A stretch of 26,542 bases of DNA from an uncultured Lachnospiraceae bacterium (GCA_905235345.1 CAJOLO010000018.1:1-26542), one strand, 5' to 3'; shown: positions 15,386-23,634, numbered from the stretch's first letter. Program-made: numbers and translations. Notes: generated by a model not told the origin, from the sequence alone.

Positions 15386-17758
15386 CTAAGACCCGTTCCA
15401 GAATTCCGCAATCGATGAAGCAGCCGTATCCAATGTAACAATCCTGTAGTCTTCCCATTCTGCAGGAAAAGTATCCACCACCTGCTTCGTTATAAACCTT
15501 TCATCAAGGAGCAGTATCACACCCTTATCATACATGGTACGAATCACCCGCCCCGCAGCCTGCTGCACCTTGTTCATTCCCGGATAGAGATAGGCATATT
15601 CAAACCCTTTATTCTCCCGCTTAGAGAAATAATTAAGCTTTATCTCATTCTCATTGCATACCATCGGAAGTCCTGTTCCTATGATTGCCGCGCCTATCAG
15701 ATCCTCACCTGCAAGATCGATTCCTTCGGAGAATATTCCTCCTAAAATGCAGAAGCCAAGCACAGGCTTTTCCGACTGTCTGAACCTGGCAATAAATTCT
15801 TCCCTTCCCTGCTCTGACAGATGCGCATCCTGCTTTATAACCTCATATCCGTTAAAAAGTGACATTTCCATTGCCTTATCATATATATCCTCCATCATTT
15901 TATAAGATGGAAAAAACGCCATATAATTTCCCCGTCTTTCCTGAATCATTACATCAATATATCTTGCAAATTTACCATACATTTCAGGACCTCTTTTCTT
16001 ATACCTGCTGCTCACATCTCTTCCCACAAAGATCCTGCGGTTCTCCTTTGGAAACGGTGATGGCACATATATGGCCCTGTCCTCTTCACAGTCATGAAGA
16101 AGCTCCTTGTAATAATTTATCGGCAGCATGGTTGCCGAGAAGAAGATGGTGGCATTTCCTTTCTCTATGCAGTCCGTAAGATTGGATGCCGGATGAATAC
16201 AGTAAAGTCTGAGCATAAATGATCCATCATCCACCTGCTCTCCATATATCTCATAACTGTCATCAACCAGTTCATATATATTAAGAAAATGATTTATCTG
16301 AAAATAAAAATCAAGTATCTCTTCCTTATATGGTTTTAACGCACCAATCTCCCGACTCTCCTCCATAAATGATTCCATCTGTGCATGAAGTCTTAAGAGT
16401 TTTAGGTAAAGTCCGCTTATATCAGAAACAAGTACATAATGTCTGCCTGTATCTCCATTATTAACGCACTGCTTCTTAAGCTCCAGCAGTTCTTTATTAC
16501 ACGCTGACAAAAGCTTTCCTATCTTGCCGTTAAATGGTTTAAGAATCTTTCTAAGATTTAAAAAATCCTCCTTGTAAATCTGAGCACTGTACATCGACGA
16601 AGCCCTGTCCACAAGGTTATGTGCCTCATCTGTAAGAAAGATATATTCCCCCTTGGCACCCTCTCCAAAATACCTTCTAAGCTTAACCTTAGGATCAAAC
16701 ACATAGTTATAATCGCATATTATGCCATCCACAAAAAGACTCACATCAAGTCCCATTTCAAAGGGACAGACCATATGCTTATTCGCATATTCTAACAACA
16801 CATCTCTTGTAATATTATTCTCATTCACCAGACAGTCATACATTGCCTCGTTGATTCTGTCATAGTGACCCTTAGCATATGGACAGTAATCCGGATCACA
16901 ATTAACCTCATCCATAGGGCATATCTTTTCCTTAGCCGTGATCATGACACTTCTGAAATGAAGACCGTCCTCTCTTAAAATGTTAAGACCATCCAGTACC
17001 ACACTTCCGGCAATGGTCTTTGCCGTCAGATAAAAAAGCTTCTCTCCGTATCCATTCCCCATTGCCTGAATTGCCGGAAAGATTGCCGCCATAGTCTTGC
17101 CGATTCCCGTTGGTGCCTGAACAAAAAGATTCTTTCTGTCCCTTACAGACAGATATACCATTGTGGCCATATCCTTTTGTCCGGGACGATATTCATAGGG
17201 AAAAGCAAGCCCGTCAATGGATTCATTTCTAAGTTCTCTGTTATCAATATCAAATTGCATCCATACACAGTATTTATCAATCAGATCATCAAACCATATC
17301 TTCAAATCATCAAAACTTATTGTTTCTTTGAATCGTTTAATCTGTTCCGTATCGAGATTGCAGTATGTCATCTGTACGGCTATCTCCGAAAGTTCATTCT
17401 GCAGAGCATATATATATGCATAGCACATTGCCTGAGCTTTATGAACATATATCGGTTCCGAAAGAGTCTCCAGCTTCTTATATATTCCTTTGATCTCGTC
17501 AATCGTAACCAAATTGTCCTCGGTCAAAATTCCGTCCGCTCTTCCCTCAACCGTAAGGATATAATCCGGTCTTTCTATATTAATCTTAAGCGGAACCTCA
17601 GCCTGATAATTGATACCCATCTTCCCCTGAATTTTCCTGTGAATACGGCTTCCGGCCTGCATGGCATCCTTATTAAATGAGCCCTCACCACCGGTTATAT
17701 CCCCATTTCTGAAAATGAATTCCACAAGTCCCCTGACCGACACACTTATCTCATACAT
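15386..17758 (-). CDS. PD-(D/E)XK nuclease fused to Rad3/XPD-type helicase
   Basis: A 790-residue protein. Residues 1-170 resemble a RecB/Cas4-type nuclease: EGRADGI (D75), TIDEIKG (D87, E88, K90) and QAMCY (Q109, Y113), the usual order of the metal-binding D, the D/E-x-K core and QxxxY. A superfamily 2 helicase of the Rad3/XPD/DinG group follows, with Walker A APTGIGKT (215-222), four cysteines suited to a [4Fe-4S] cluster (C280, C287, C292, C331), CDYNYVFDP, DEAH (377-380), and motif VI QQAAGRVIR. The family moves 5'-3' on single-stranded DNA. A joined nuclease suggests processing of flaps, R-loops or branched DNA; this is inference. It starts 30 bases after the DJ-1 gene and is probably co-transcribed. 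DinG with an exonuclease-like N-terminus is a different arrangement. Confidence 0.9.
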   Translation of the reverse strand: MYEISVSVRGLVEFIFRNGDITGGEGSFNKDAMQAGSRIHRKIQGKMGINYQAEVPLKINIERPDYILTVEGRADGILTEDNLVTIDEIKGIYKKLETLSEPIYVHKAQAMCYAYIYALQNELSEIAVQMTYCNLDTEQIKRFKETISFDDLKIWFDDLIDKYCVWMQFDIDNRELRNESIDGLAFPYEYRPGQKDMATMVYLSVRDRKNLFVQAPTGIGKTMAAIFPAIQAMGNGYGEKLFYLTAKTIAGSVVLDGLNILREDGLHFRSVMITAKEKICPMDEVNCDPDYCPYAKGHYDRINEAMYDCLVNENNITRDVLLEYANKHMVCPFEMGLDVSLFVDGIICDYNYVFDPKVKLRRYFGEGAKGEYIFLTDEAHNLVDRASSMYSAQIYKEDFLNLRKILKPFNGKIGKLLSACNKELLELKKQCVNNGDTGRHYVLVSDISGLYLKLLRLHAQMESFMEESREIGALKPYKEEILDFYFQINHFLNIYELVDDSYEIYGEQVDDGSFMLRLYCIHPASNLTDCIEKGNATIFFSATMLPINYYKELLHDCEEDRAIYVPSPFPKENRRIFVGRDVSSRYKKRGPEMYGKFARYIDVMIQERRGNYMAFFPSYKMMEDIYDKAMEMSLFNGYEVIKQDAHLSEQGREEFIARFRQSEKPVLGFCILGGIFSEGIDLAGEDLIGAAIIGTGLPMVCNENEIKLNYFSKRENKGFEYAYLYPGMNKVQQAAGRVIRTMYDKGVILLLDERFITKQVVDTFPAEWEDYRIVTLDTAASSIAEFWNGS

Positions 17759-17788
17759 TCTTTCATACCTACATATAATAATAAAACC

Positions 17789-18340
17789 TTACTTCAGATA
17801 TACAATAGCCTTTCCGATAGTATCCGCAATTTCCCTGCCTTCCAACAACTCTAAAAGCTTAAGTCCGAAATCTATACTCGTTCCCATTCCACGACTTGTA
17901 ATATACTGTCCGTCGTGTACAACCGGATCCGTCTTAGTATTGGCCCCCTTAAGACCATCCTCCAGTCCCGGATAACAGGTAGCATTTTTACCCTCGAGAA
18001 GTCCCTTTTCTCCATATACGGTCGGAGCCGCACACACTGCAGCCAGATACTTTCCGTCTTTATCATATTGACGGATCAGCTTATCAAGTTCAGCATGAGC
18101 TTTAAGATTATTGGTTCCGGGCATTCCTCCCGGAAGAATGAGCATGTCTGCATCAGACAGATCTCTCTCTCCAAACAGTCTGTCTGCTCTTATGGTAATT
18201 CCATGTGAACCTGTAACATCATAATCTCCCGAAACAGACACGGTAACACAGTCAACCTTTCCTCGTCTTAACAAATCCACAACGGTAAGTGCCTCAACCT
18301 CCTCAAATCCTTCCGCAAAAAAAAGATATGCTTTCTTCAT
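17789..18340 (-). CDS. DJ-1/PfpI family protein (YajL/ThiJ-like)
   Basis: A 183-residue class I glutamine amidotransferase-like protein of the DJ-1/YajL clade, the size expected for that clade. The nucleophile elbow is AAVCAAP with C103, and the conserved acidic residue that tunes it is in AEGFEEVEA (E13/E14). GGMPGTNNL and TSRGMGTSIDFGLKLLE are clade signatures. DJ-1 proteins have been linked to handling of glyoxal-type damage and oxidative stress; the exact activity is debated. The start has AGGAGG nine bases upstream. It heads a likely two-gene unit with the nuclease-helicase and is divergent from the CYTH gene. Confidence 0.94.
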   Translation of the reverse strand: MKKAYLFFAEGFEEVEALTVVDLLRRGKVDCVTVSVSGDYDVTGSHGITIRADRLFGERDLSDADMLILPGGMPGTNNLKAHAELDKLIRQYDKDGKYLAAVCAAPTVYGEKGLLEGKNATCYPGLEDGLKGANTKTDPVVHDGQYITSRGMGTSIDFGLKLLELLEGREIADTIGKAIVYLK

Positions 18341-18412
18341 AACATATAACCTCCTGAATCAATTATTATTTCAGCTTAATATGTTCACAATATAGCACAA
18401 AATCTAATCTAC

Positions 18413-18441
18413 TTCAATATCTGTGACTAATATGCTATAAT
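18413..18441 (+). promoter_or_regulatory. Promoter of the CYTH gene
   Basis: TTCAAT (18413-18418), a 17-base spacer and a perfect TATAAT (18436-18441) with a TGn extension. The leader is about 40 bases and carries GGAG nine bases before the ATG at 18490. Confidence 0.7.
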
Positions 18442-18489
18442 TGGATTGAACAGCAATTCAGACATATTATAAAAAAGGAGATACAATTC

Positions 18490-18981
18490 ATGGAAATAGA
18501 AAGAAAATTTCTTATAGTTAAAGAAAAGCTGCCGGATAATTATTATGAATATCCATGCAACGAATTAGAGCAGGCTTATATCATCACGGATCCGGTGTTG
18601 AGGATCAGGAAGAAAGATAACGAATATATACTTACCTACAAAGGACCCGGTTTTATGTCCAGACAGGAAGAAGAATTCCCATTATCAGAAGAAGCATATA
18701 ATAAGCTGCTTTCAAAAACTGAAGGTACTGTAATAAGTAAGACAAGATATAAGCTTCCCGAGAAAGATGATCTGACGATAGAGCTTGATATCTTCCACAA
18801 AGATTTAGATGGTTTAATGTTAGCTGAGGTAGAATTTCCTGACGAGAAAACCGCCAACGAATATATTCCGCCCGATTGGTTTGGTCGTGATGTTACAACA
18901 GACGGCACCTACCATAATTCTAATCTGAGCAAATTGTCACCGGATGAAATCACATCATTGTTGTCGGAGGTGCAATCTTAA
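18490..18981 (+). CDS. CYTH domain protein (triphosphate-processing enzyme family)
   Basis: A 163-residue CYTH (CyaB/thiamine triphosphatase) domain protein. The signature EIERKFL at residues 2-8 gives the ExExK motif (E2, E4, K6). The tunnel-lining basic and acidic strands follow: LRIRKKDNEYILTYKGPG, SKTRYKLP, TIELDIF and AEVEFPDE. Such proteins bind a triphosphate group with Mg2+; bacterial members are usually tripolyphosphatases or related hydrolases, less often adenylate cyclases. No CHAD domain is attached. The stop overlaps the convergent DUF1189-like gene by 32 bases. Confidence 0.93.
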   Translation: MEIERKFLIVKEKLPDNYYEYPCNELEQAYIITDPVLRIRKKDNEYILTYKGPGFMSRQEEEFPLSEEAYNKLLSKTEGTVISKTRYKLPEKDDLTIELDIFHKDLDGLMLAEVEFPDEKTANEYIPPDWFGRDVTTDGTYHNSNLSKLSPDEITSLLSEVQS

Positions 18982-19810
18982 AGTACGCTCTATTCATGAT
19001 AAGCACAGTTACTAACATAGAGAATGTACTTCCCGCCATCATCAGTACAGGAGCACCGATAAAGTCGGCAACGGCAACCACAATTACACCTATTGATTGT
19101 GCAAATATTGCAATCTTATACATGACTCCGAGAGTAGCTTTTCCTGTCATTAACTTTGATATCATATACATTATTAATGCATAGAAAAATCCTGTTATCA
19201 GATATTTTATAAATGTTAATACATATAACAAAACAAAGGAAAAGATCATGCATATATATATAACCGGTGCAAATTTCGCAATACTCTCATTATTAAACGA
19301 CATATCGCCAAACTTTGATAATTCTTGTTCCTGTACTACACCGCCAACTCCCATTACATTGTTATACATAAGCATATTGGTATTGCTTACAAGAAATACC
19401 TCCGCCATATCCGTCGCAACATCATCTTCTGTGAATTTATCAACTGATGTATCCACAAGAATATATACACCGGCGTCATTATCCTTAACCTCTAATTTAT
19501 CTGCCAGAGTAAATTTACCATTTTCAAAGGAAAACTCCGGAAGTTCTTCAATTATATAGTTACGAACGCCACCATGTCCCGCTATAGAGGCAAGCATCGG
19601 TATACCATATTGAATCAGACTTACCAGAAGAATCAACACTGTAAGATAAGAAATAATCCTTCCCATAGTTAATTTCATAAGTGATGGATACTCTCCCGGC
19701 AAGAACATCGCAGTAATAAATCTGTCTGCCATACTCATATTCTCCGGTGCTACCTTTTTATTTGTTTTCGACTCATCATTGTTGAACCATTGGTTATTTT
19801 CGTTATCCAT
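18950..19810 (-). CDS. DUF1189-like multi-pass membrane protein
   Basis: A 286-residue integral membrane protein. After a polar N-terminus and FLPGEYPSLMKLTMGR there is a hydrophobic helix (IISYLTVLILLVSLIQYGI). An extracytoplasmic region of about 90 residues rich in Asp and Val follows (FENGKFTLADKLEV, YILVDTS), then a cluster of four helices near the C-terminus. This order (one helix, soluble domain with an 'I.DT' segment, helical bundle) fits DUF1189 proteins of Firmicutes, whose role is unknown. The start is supported by AGAGG six bases before the ATG. The last 32 bases overlap the CYTH gene on the other strand, and no terminator lies between them. Confidence 0.75.
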   Translation of the reverse strand: MDNENNQWFNNDESKTNKKVAPENMSMADRFITAMFLPGEYPSLMKLTMGRIISYLTVLILLVSLIQYGIPMLASIAGHGGVRNYIIEELPEFSFENGKFTLADKLEVKDNDAGVYILVDTSVDKFTEDDVATDMAEVFLVSNTNMLMYNNVMGVGGVVQEQELSKFGDMSFNNESIAKFAPVIYICMIFSFVLLYVLTFIKYLITGFFYALIMYMISKLMTGKATLGVMYKIAIFAQSIGVIVVAVADFIGAPVLMMAGSTFSMLVTVLIMNRAYFKIAPPTTMM

Positions 19811-19953
19811 ATCTGACCTCTCATCACATAACTATAATTATTGCACCATTACTATACACAGCCAATCTATACAGTTATTTATATGAGACATGTGTAATAG
19901 TAAAAATCAGCTTATATTATCTATTCATATTATGAATGTGTCAAGTAATATTT

Positions 19954-21786
19954 TTACATCAGCTCATTATCTATCATCGGCAATACTGCTGTAATTACCG
20001 TTCCCTTTCCCTCTTTTGATATAATCTCTGTCTTTGCCATACATTTTTCTTCCAATAAAGCACACAGATTTTTCAAAGCAGTGGGGCTTTGTTTCTTAAG
20101 CCGGCTTGGATCAAACCCGATACCATCATCAATGATCTGGATAGCATAGCCATCCCTTCTCTCATAAGTTCTGACAACAACATTTCCCCTGTTGGATTTT
20201 CCTCCGACTCCGTATTTAACTGCATTTTCAACCATAGGTTCCAATGAATTTCTCGGAACCTTGAATCCTCTTACCTTAGCTTCCACAACAAATGACAGGT
20301 TGTTGTTCCGCATTTTCTGAAGTTGAAGATACGCCATAATATGTTCAAGTTCTTCATCAAATGAAATAATATCTCCCCTGTTATTCATGGCCTTGATGTT
20401 ATCCATAAGATACACAGATATATAATATATCATTTTGGTACTGTTTTCAGATTCTGCCTTAATCATATTCTGTAACGACTTAAATGAAGCAAATAACAGA
20501 TTGGGATTAAGCTCCTCGATAACCTGCTCTCTTATAATGCTTATATTGTTATCTTCAGTCTCCTTACTTGCATCAACAAATGCAGCCCGGTTAAGTCCAT
20601 AATTCCAAATTATGATAAAATACATAAAACAGCCTGCAATCAGCGGCAGTCCGGCATATACTTTAGATGAACCTGTAATATAGAGGATAAGTTCAATCAC
20701 TCCTGCGATTACCAGTAATATATTGGCAATAAATACAGGTATGCCCTCATGCTGCCTGTAATCGTAAGATGCACTTCCCAACAGAAGAGTATAGACAAGA
20801 ATCTCAATCCCCAAAAGACTTAGGCATATAATATATATTGTATCAAATGTCAGAAGTCCAAACCATTGAAGTACCATAACACTGACAAACATTATACAGT
20901 TGAACGCAACACCAATATCAACTACGGTCAATATCTTTTTTCTTCTGATAAGGCATCTCACAACAATGAGATGACTTACTCCCACAATAAGAAACATACA
21001 TGAACGTATATAATAATTAATCATTTCCCAATTAATCACAATACGAAAGATTCTGCTATGCACAATAAAAAGCAATCCGGTAAGAAAAGCCTCAAAGCTG
21101 CTGTAAATCAGCATTAGTTTCTTATTCCTGTCAGCCTTCTTAGTCTTAATAAATACACATATAACAAAAAGTCCGATACTTACGATAATAAGAAAAATAC
21201 CGAATATTACAAATCCTCCGTTTTCTCTGAATGCATCCGACATAAGCTCTGTATAGGTACCAATCTTCACTTCGCCAATAGATACCCGGTTATCATTATC
21301 ATTTCTGACCTTAAATGTGAGATTACCGTTTCTGTATTGATAGTCTACAGATACAATATGATACGGAAAGCTTATTTCCTCATCTGTCATTTCATATATA
21401 ACATTATTATCAGCCCTGATCTCCACCTGCTGCCCTTTTGATGTGAATACAAGATAAAGCTTTTCCTCATTAAAATCAGGGATTTTATGAGATAACATCA
21501 CCTCATTTTCTTGACTGACCTTGAATGTATTCGGAAGATTCAGAACCTCTGTTATATTCCATTTGGCATTAATATCATTGGTATTTCCGAACTGTCTCCA
21601 TGTTGTCTCATCCAGTGTTTCATACGAAGCCACCCATCCGTCAGATATGTTATCAAGTGTGGATAATTCTCCATGAACAATCACAGACTCATCTTTGCTT
21701 ATCACAAGCAGCCCGCCTATCAATATTGAAGCTATGACGAGTACACCCAATACAATATGCAATTGTCTGTTATTCAATCGAATCAT
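19954..21786 (-). CDS. 7TM LytS/YehU-type sensor kinase homologue lacking the phospho-acceptor His
   Basis: This 610-residue protein has an N-terminal anchor helix, an extracytoplasmic beta-rich domain (about 30-188), seven transmembrane helices (about 190-396; 7TMR-DISM plan) and a cytoplasmic His_kinase plus HATPase_c unit. The usual NPHFLFN box reads LNPNLLFASF: Asn (AAT) replaces His, about residue 429. The N-box EPMVENAVKYG and the G1 box DDGIGF are present, but the GxGL of the ATP lid is replaced by SPTALKN. Autophosphorylation on the standard His is therefore not expected. No response regulator gene is adjacent. I chose the ATG at 21786 because GGAAGG lies eight bases upstream; the ATG at 21792 is only two bases from it. 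It may act as a pseudokinase, sense a ligand, or partner another kinase. Confidence 0.87.
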   Translation of the reverse strand: MIRLNNRQLHIVLGVLVIASILIGGLLVISKDESVIVHGELSTLDNISDGWVASYETLDETTWRQFGNTNDINAKWNITEVLNLPNTFKVSQENEVMLSHKIPDFNEEKLYLVFTSKGQQVEIRADNNVIYEMTDEEISFPYHIVSVDYQYRNGNLTFKVRNDNDNRVSIGEVKIGTYTELMSDAFRENGGFVIFGIFLIIVSIGLFVICVFIKTKKADRNKKLMLIYSSFEAFLTGLLFIVHSRIFRIVINWEMINYYIRSCMFLIVGVSHLIVVRCLIRRKKILTVVDIGVAFNCIMFVSVMVLQWFGLLTFDTIYIICLSLLGIEILVYTLLLGSASYDYRQHEGIPVFIANILLVIAGVIELILYITGSSKVYAGLPLIAGCFMYFIIIWNYGLNRAAFVDASKETEDNNISIIREQVIEELNPNLLFASFKSLQNMIKAESENSTKMIYYISVYLMDNIKAMNNRGDIISFDEELEHIMAYLQLQKMRNNNLSFVVEAKVRGFKVPRNSLEPMVENAVKYGVGGKSNRGNVVVRTYERRDGYAIQIIDDGIGFDPSRLKKQSPTALKNLCALLEEKCMAKTEIISKEGKGTVITAVLPMIDNELM

Positions 21787-21811
21787 ACTCATAACCTTCC
21801 CTGCTAAATTG

Positions 21812-21893
21812 AACCATCCATTGACTAAAGCAGGATGGTTTCCTGCCCCCGCCTACGCTTTGCTTAGAGGCGGGGGTCATCTCTGTCTGAGAT
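21812..21893. repeat. Cluster of three consecutive hairpins
   Basis: In the 191-base gap between the sensor-kinase gene and the HAD gene there are three inverted repeats: AACCATCC/GGATGGTT (21812-21840), CCCCCGCC/GGCGGGGG (21846-21876) and ATCTC/GAGAT (21879-21893). The GC-rich middle one stands out in AT-rich surroundings. None has a T-run on the minus strand. This could be a REP-like element or the end of an IS200/IS605-type element, but no transposase is present. Confidence 0.6.
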
Positions 21894-21977
21894 ATCATAA
21901 TCCACTACTTTGAACTAACTTAACACAACGTCTAAAGCAGTGTGATTACGATGGTCTTATGGCAAGACTCATCCCAG

Positions 21978-22769
21978 TCATATAAGTCCATAATGTTTAA
22001 GCGCATTTTCTATTCCGTCTTCTGTAACATCGGTAGTTTTATATTCAACCTTATCGACAATATCCTCCACCGAATTACCCATGGCAACCGAATGCCTGAC
22101 AAACTTCAGCATCTCCATATCATTTACCGAATCACCGAATGCGTAACAATCCTCTAAGGATGCATTAAACTTTTCAACAAGATACTTAATTCCCGTAGCC
22201 TTTGAACATCCCTCTGGTACCACTTCAATAACCGAAAATCCGTGTGGAATCAGATAAAAATCATTTGAAAAATATTGTTCGAATAATTCCATATCACTGT
22301 CTTTTCGACAAACTGTTGTGAATTTATCATATATTAAATCCTTATGGGTATATAATTCTATCGGATAATCACTGTTTTTTGAAAAGTATTCATATATATA
22401 ATTCATGAAGCTTCCGGGAGAATGTTCACCATCAATGAACAGCCTGTCTTTTCCTTCAAACACGGTCTCAAAGCCAAGGTCATGAAGTTTATCAGCATAT
22501 TCCACACATTTTTCCTTTGATAGCTTATGATGATAAAGCTCCTGCCCTTCATATTCAATATAAGTACCACAGCCACACACCAATCCGTCAAATCCGAAAT
22601 CAAGCAAATTCTTATCTATCGCCGATTTCACTCTTCCGGTATTAATGAATATCTTATGCCCGTTCTTCTTTGCCTTAATAAGTGCATTCCTGGTACTATC
22701 AGGCATTCTATGTGTTTTATCAAGCGTTATCAGTGTTCCGTCAATATCAAAAAATAACAGTGCCGACAT
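21978..22769 (-). CDS. Cof-type HAD-superfamily phosphatase
   Basis: A 263-residue HAD hydrolase of the Cof group, distinct in sequence from the one at 14372-15199. Motif I is FFDIDGTLI (D8, D10), motif II is FINTGR, and motif IV is AFGDSVNDMEMLKF. The middle cap domain holds CGCGTYIEYEGQELY. It probably dephosphorylates small phosphorylated metabolites in the cytoplasm; the substrate is unknown. It lies downstream of ribH on the same strand (126-base gap with twin hairpins). A link to flavin metabolism, for example the missing phosphatase step of riboflavin synthesis that HAD proteins carry out in other bacteria, is attractive but unproven. Its own TATAAT lies at 22795-22800. Confidence 0.92.
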   Translation of the reverse strand: MSALLFFDIDGTLITLDKTHRMPDSTRNALIKAKKNGHKIFINTGRVKSAIDKNLLDFGFDGLVCGCGTYIEYEGQELYHHKLSKEKCVEYADKLHDLGFETVFEGKDRLFIDGEHSPGSFMNYIYEYFSKNSDYPIELYTHKDLIYDKFTTVCRKDSDMELFEQYFSNDFYLIPHGFSVIEVVPEGCSKATGIKYLVEKFNASLEDCYAFGDSVNDMEMLKFVRHSVAMGNSVEDIVDKVEYKTTDVTEDGIENALKHYGLI

Positions 22770-22804
22770 ATATCTTCTTTCCTTTTATCGTAAAATTATA
22801 CCGA

Positions 22805-22872
22805 CATCAGGCACATTTGAATGCTTAACTGTGCCCGATGCGTAACAGTGAAGCTGAATGCTTAACTGTTAC
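22805..22872 (-). repeat. Twin hairpins with a shared loop sequence
   Basis: Hairpin A (22805-22840) pairs CATC-A-GGCACA with TGTGCC-C-GATG; the single mismatch becomes G-U in minus-strand RNA. Hairpin B (22842-22872) pairs GTAACAGT with ACTGTTAC. Although the stems differ, the same 14-mer GAATGCTTAACTGT spans loop and stem in both (22819-22832 and 22856-22869). They sit between ribH and the HAD gene and could end or process the rib transcript. Confidence 0.6.
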
Positions 22873-22895
22873 TAAATGACATCCGTACATATCCC

Positions 22896-23357
22896 TTACA
22901 TCTGCTTCAACAGATTGACCATTTCAATCGCACCAAGCGCACAGTCATAACCCTTGTTGCCCGCCTTGGTTCCCGCACGCTCAATTGCCTGCTCTATATT
23001 CTCTGTAGTTACAATTCCGAACATTACCGGAACTCCTGTCTGCAATGATACCTGTGCAATACCCTTTGAAACTTCGTTGCACACATAATCATAATGACTT
23101 GTTGCTCCACGTATTACTGTTCCGAGGCAGATAACCGCATCATACTCTCCAGACTCTGCCATTCTTTTTGCAGCCACAGGAATCTCAAATGCACCGGGTA
23201 CCCATGCAAGAGTTATATTATCCTCCGGCACATCATGTCTTGTCAAACCGTCAACTGCTCCACCAATAAGCTTTGACACAATAAATTCATTAAATCTTGA
23301 GGCAACAATACCTACCTTCATGTCATTTGCTACTAATTTTCCTTCTAAAGTCTTCAT
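22896..23357 (-). CDS. ribH: 6,7-dimethyl-8-ribityllumazine synthase
   Basis: RibH condenses 5-amino-6-ribitylaminouracil with 3,4-dihydroxy-2-butanone 4-phosphate to form lumazine, the penultimate step of riboflavin synthesis; the enzyme commonly forms 60-mer or pentameric shells. The 153-residue chain shows the substrate-binding segments ASRFNEFI, WVPGAFEIPVAAKRM, CLGTVIRGATSHYDYVC (catalytic His in the SHYD part) and PVMFGIVTTENIEQA. Length is normal. GGAAG lies seven bases before the ATG. It is the third rib gene in line behind ribE and ribBA, but is separated from ribBA by 365 bases holding repeat elements. Confidence 0.97.
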   Translation of the reverse strand: MKTLEGKLVANDMKVGIVASRFNEFIVSKLIGGAVDGLTRHDVPEDNITLAWVPGAFEIPVAAKRMAESGEYDAVICLGTVIRGATSHYDYVCNEVSKGIAQVSLQTGVPVMFGIVTTENIEQAIERAGTKAGNKGYDCALGAIEMVNLLKQM

Positions 23358-23399
23358 ACTCGTTCTTCCTTTCTGTCTCTCATTTTATATATATTTTTT

Positions 23400-23559
23400 G
23401 TAACTATTCAGAACCATTTGCCAATCTGCCAGGTTCTGAACCAATGTCATCAACTTAAAGCCTTCCCCTAGAGGGGAAGGTGTCAGCAAATCAAAGATTT
23501 GCTGACGGATGAGGTGAACCACAATGCTTAAGTTACTGACATTGGTTCTGAACAGTTAC
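23400..23559. repeat. Older inverted repeat interrupted by a MITE
   Basis: GTAACTATTCAGAACC (23400-23415) and GGTTCTGAACAGTTAC (23544-23559) match as an inverted pair at 15 of 16 positions. Removing the MITE and one duplicated 9-mer leaves a compact hairpin with a 16-base loop. So a pre-existing hairpin between ribBA and ribH was split by the insertion. The surrounding 23358-23722 gap holds no gene. Confidence 0.7.
23442..23544. mobile_element. MITE copy 1 (103 bp) with 9-bp target-site duplication
   Basis: The ends are CAATGTCATCAACTTAAAGC and the near-exact reverse complement of that (GCTTAAGTTACTGACATTG). Inside are two hairpins: CCTTCCCCT/AGGGGAAGG and TCAGCAAATC/GATTTGCTGA. The element is flanked directly by GTTCTGAAC on both sides (23433-23441 and 23545-23553). 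There is no coding capacity. The inner sequence is nearly the same as the copy at 24976-25076. Similar palindromic repeats with 'CCTTCCCC...GGGGAAGG' and 'GATTTGCTGACGGATGAGG' are, as I recall, widespread in gut Clostridia. Confidence 0.88.
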
Positions 23560-23598
23560 ATATATTTTATGATAATTTATATAAACATTAATCGGTCC

Positions 23599-23634
23599 CA
23601 ACGTCATCAACTTAAGCCATCCCCCTTGCGGGGG
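23599..23634. mobile_element. Partial copy of the same MITE (left end only)
   Basis: CAACGTCATCAACTTAAGCC followed by CCCCC/GGGGG around a TTGC loop matches the left end and first hairpin of the MITE. The second hairpin and the right terminal repeat are missing, and no duplication was seen. The following 90 bases up to ribBA (with GGGTAACCCGG and CCGGTTA repeats) have no gene. Confidence 0.65.
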
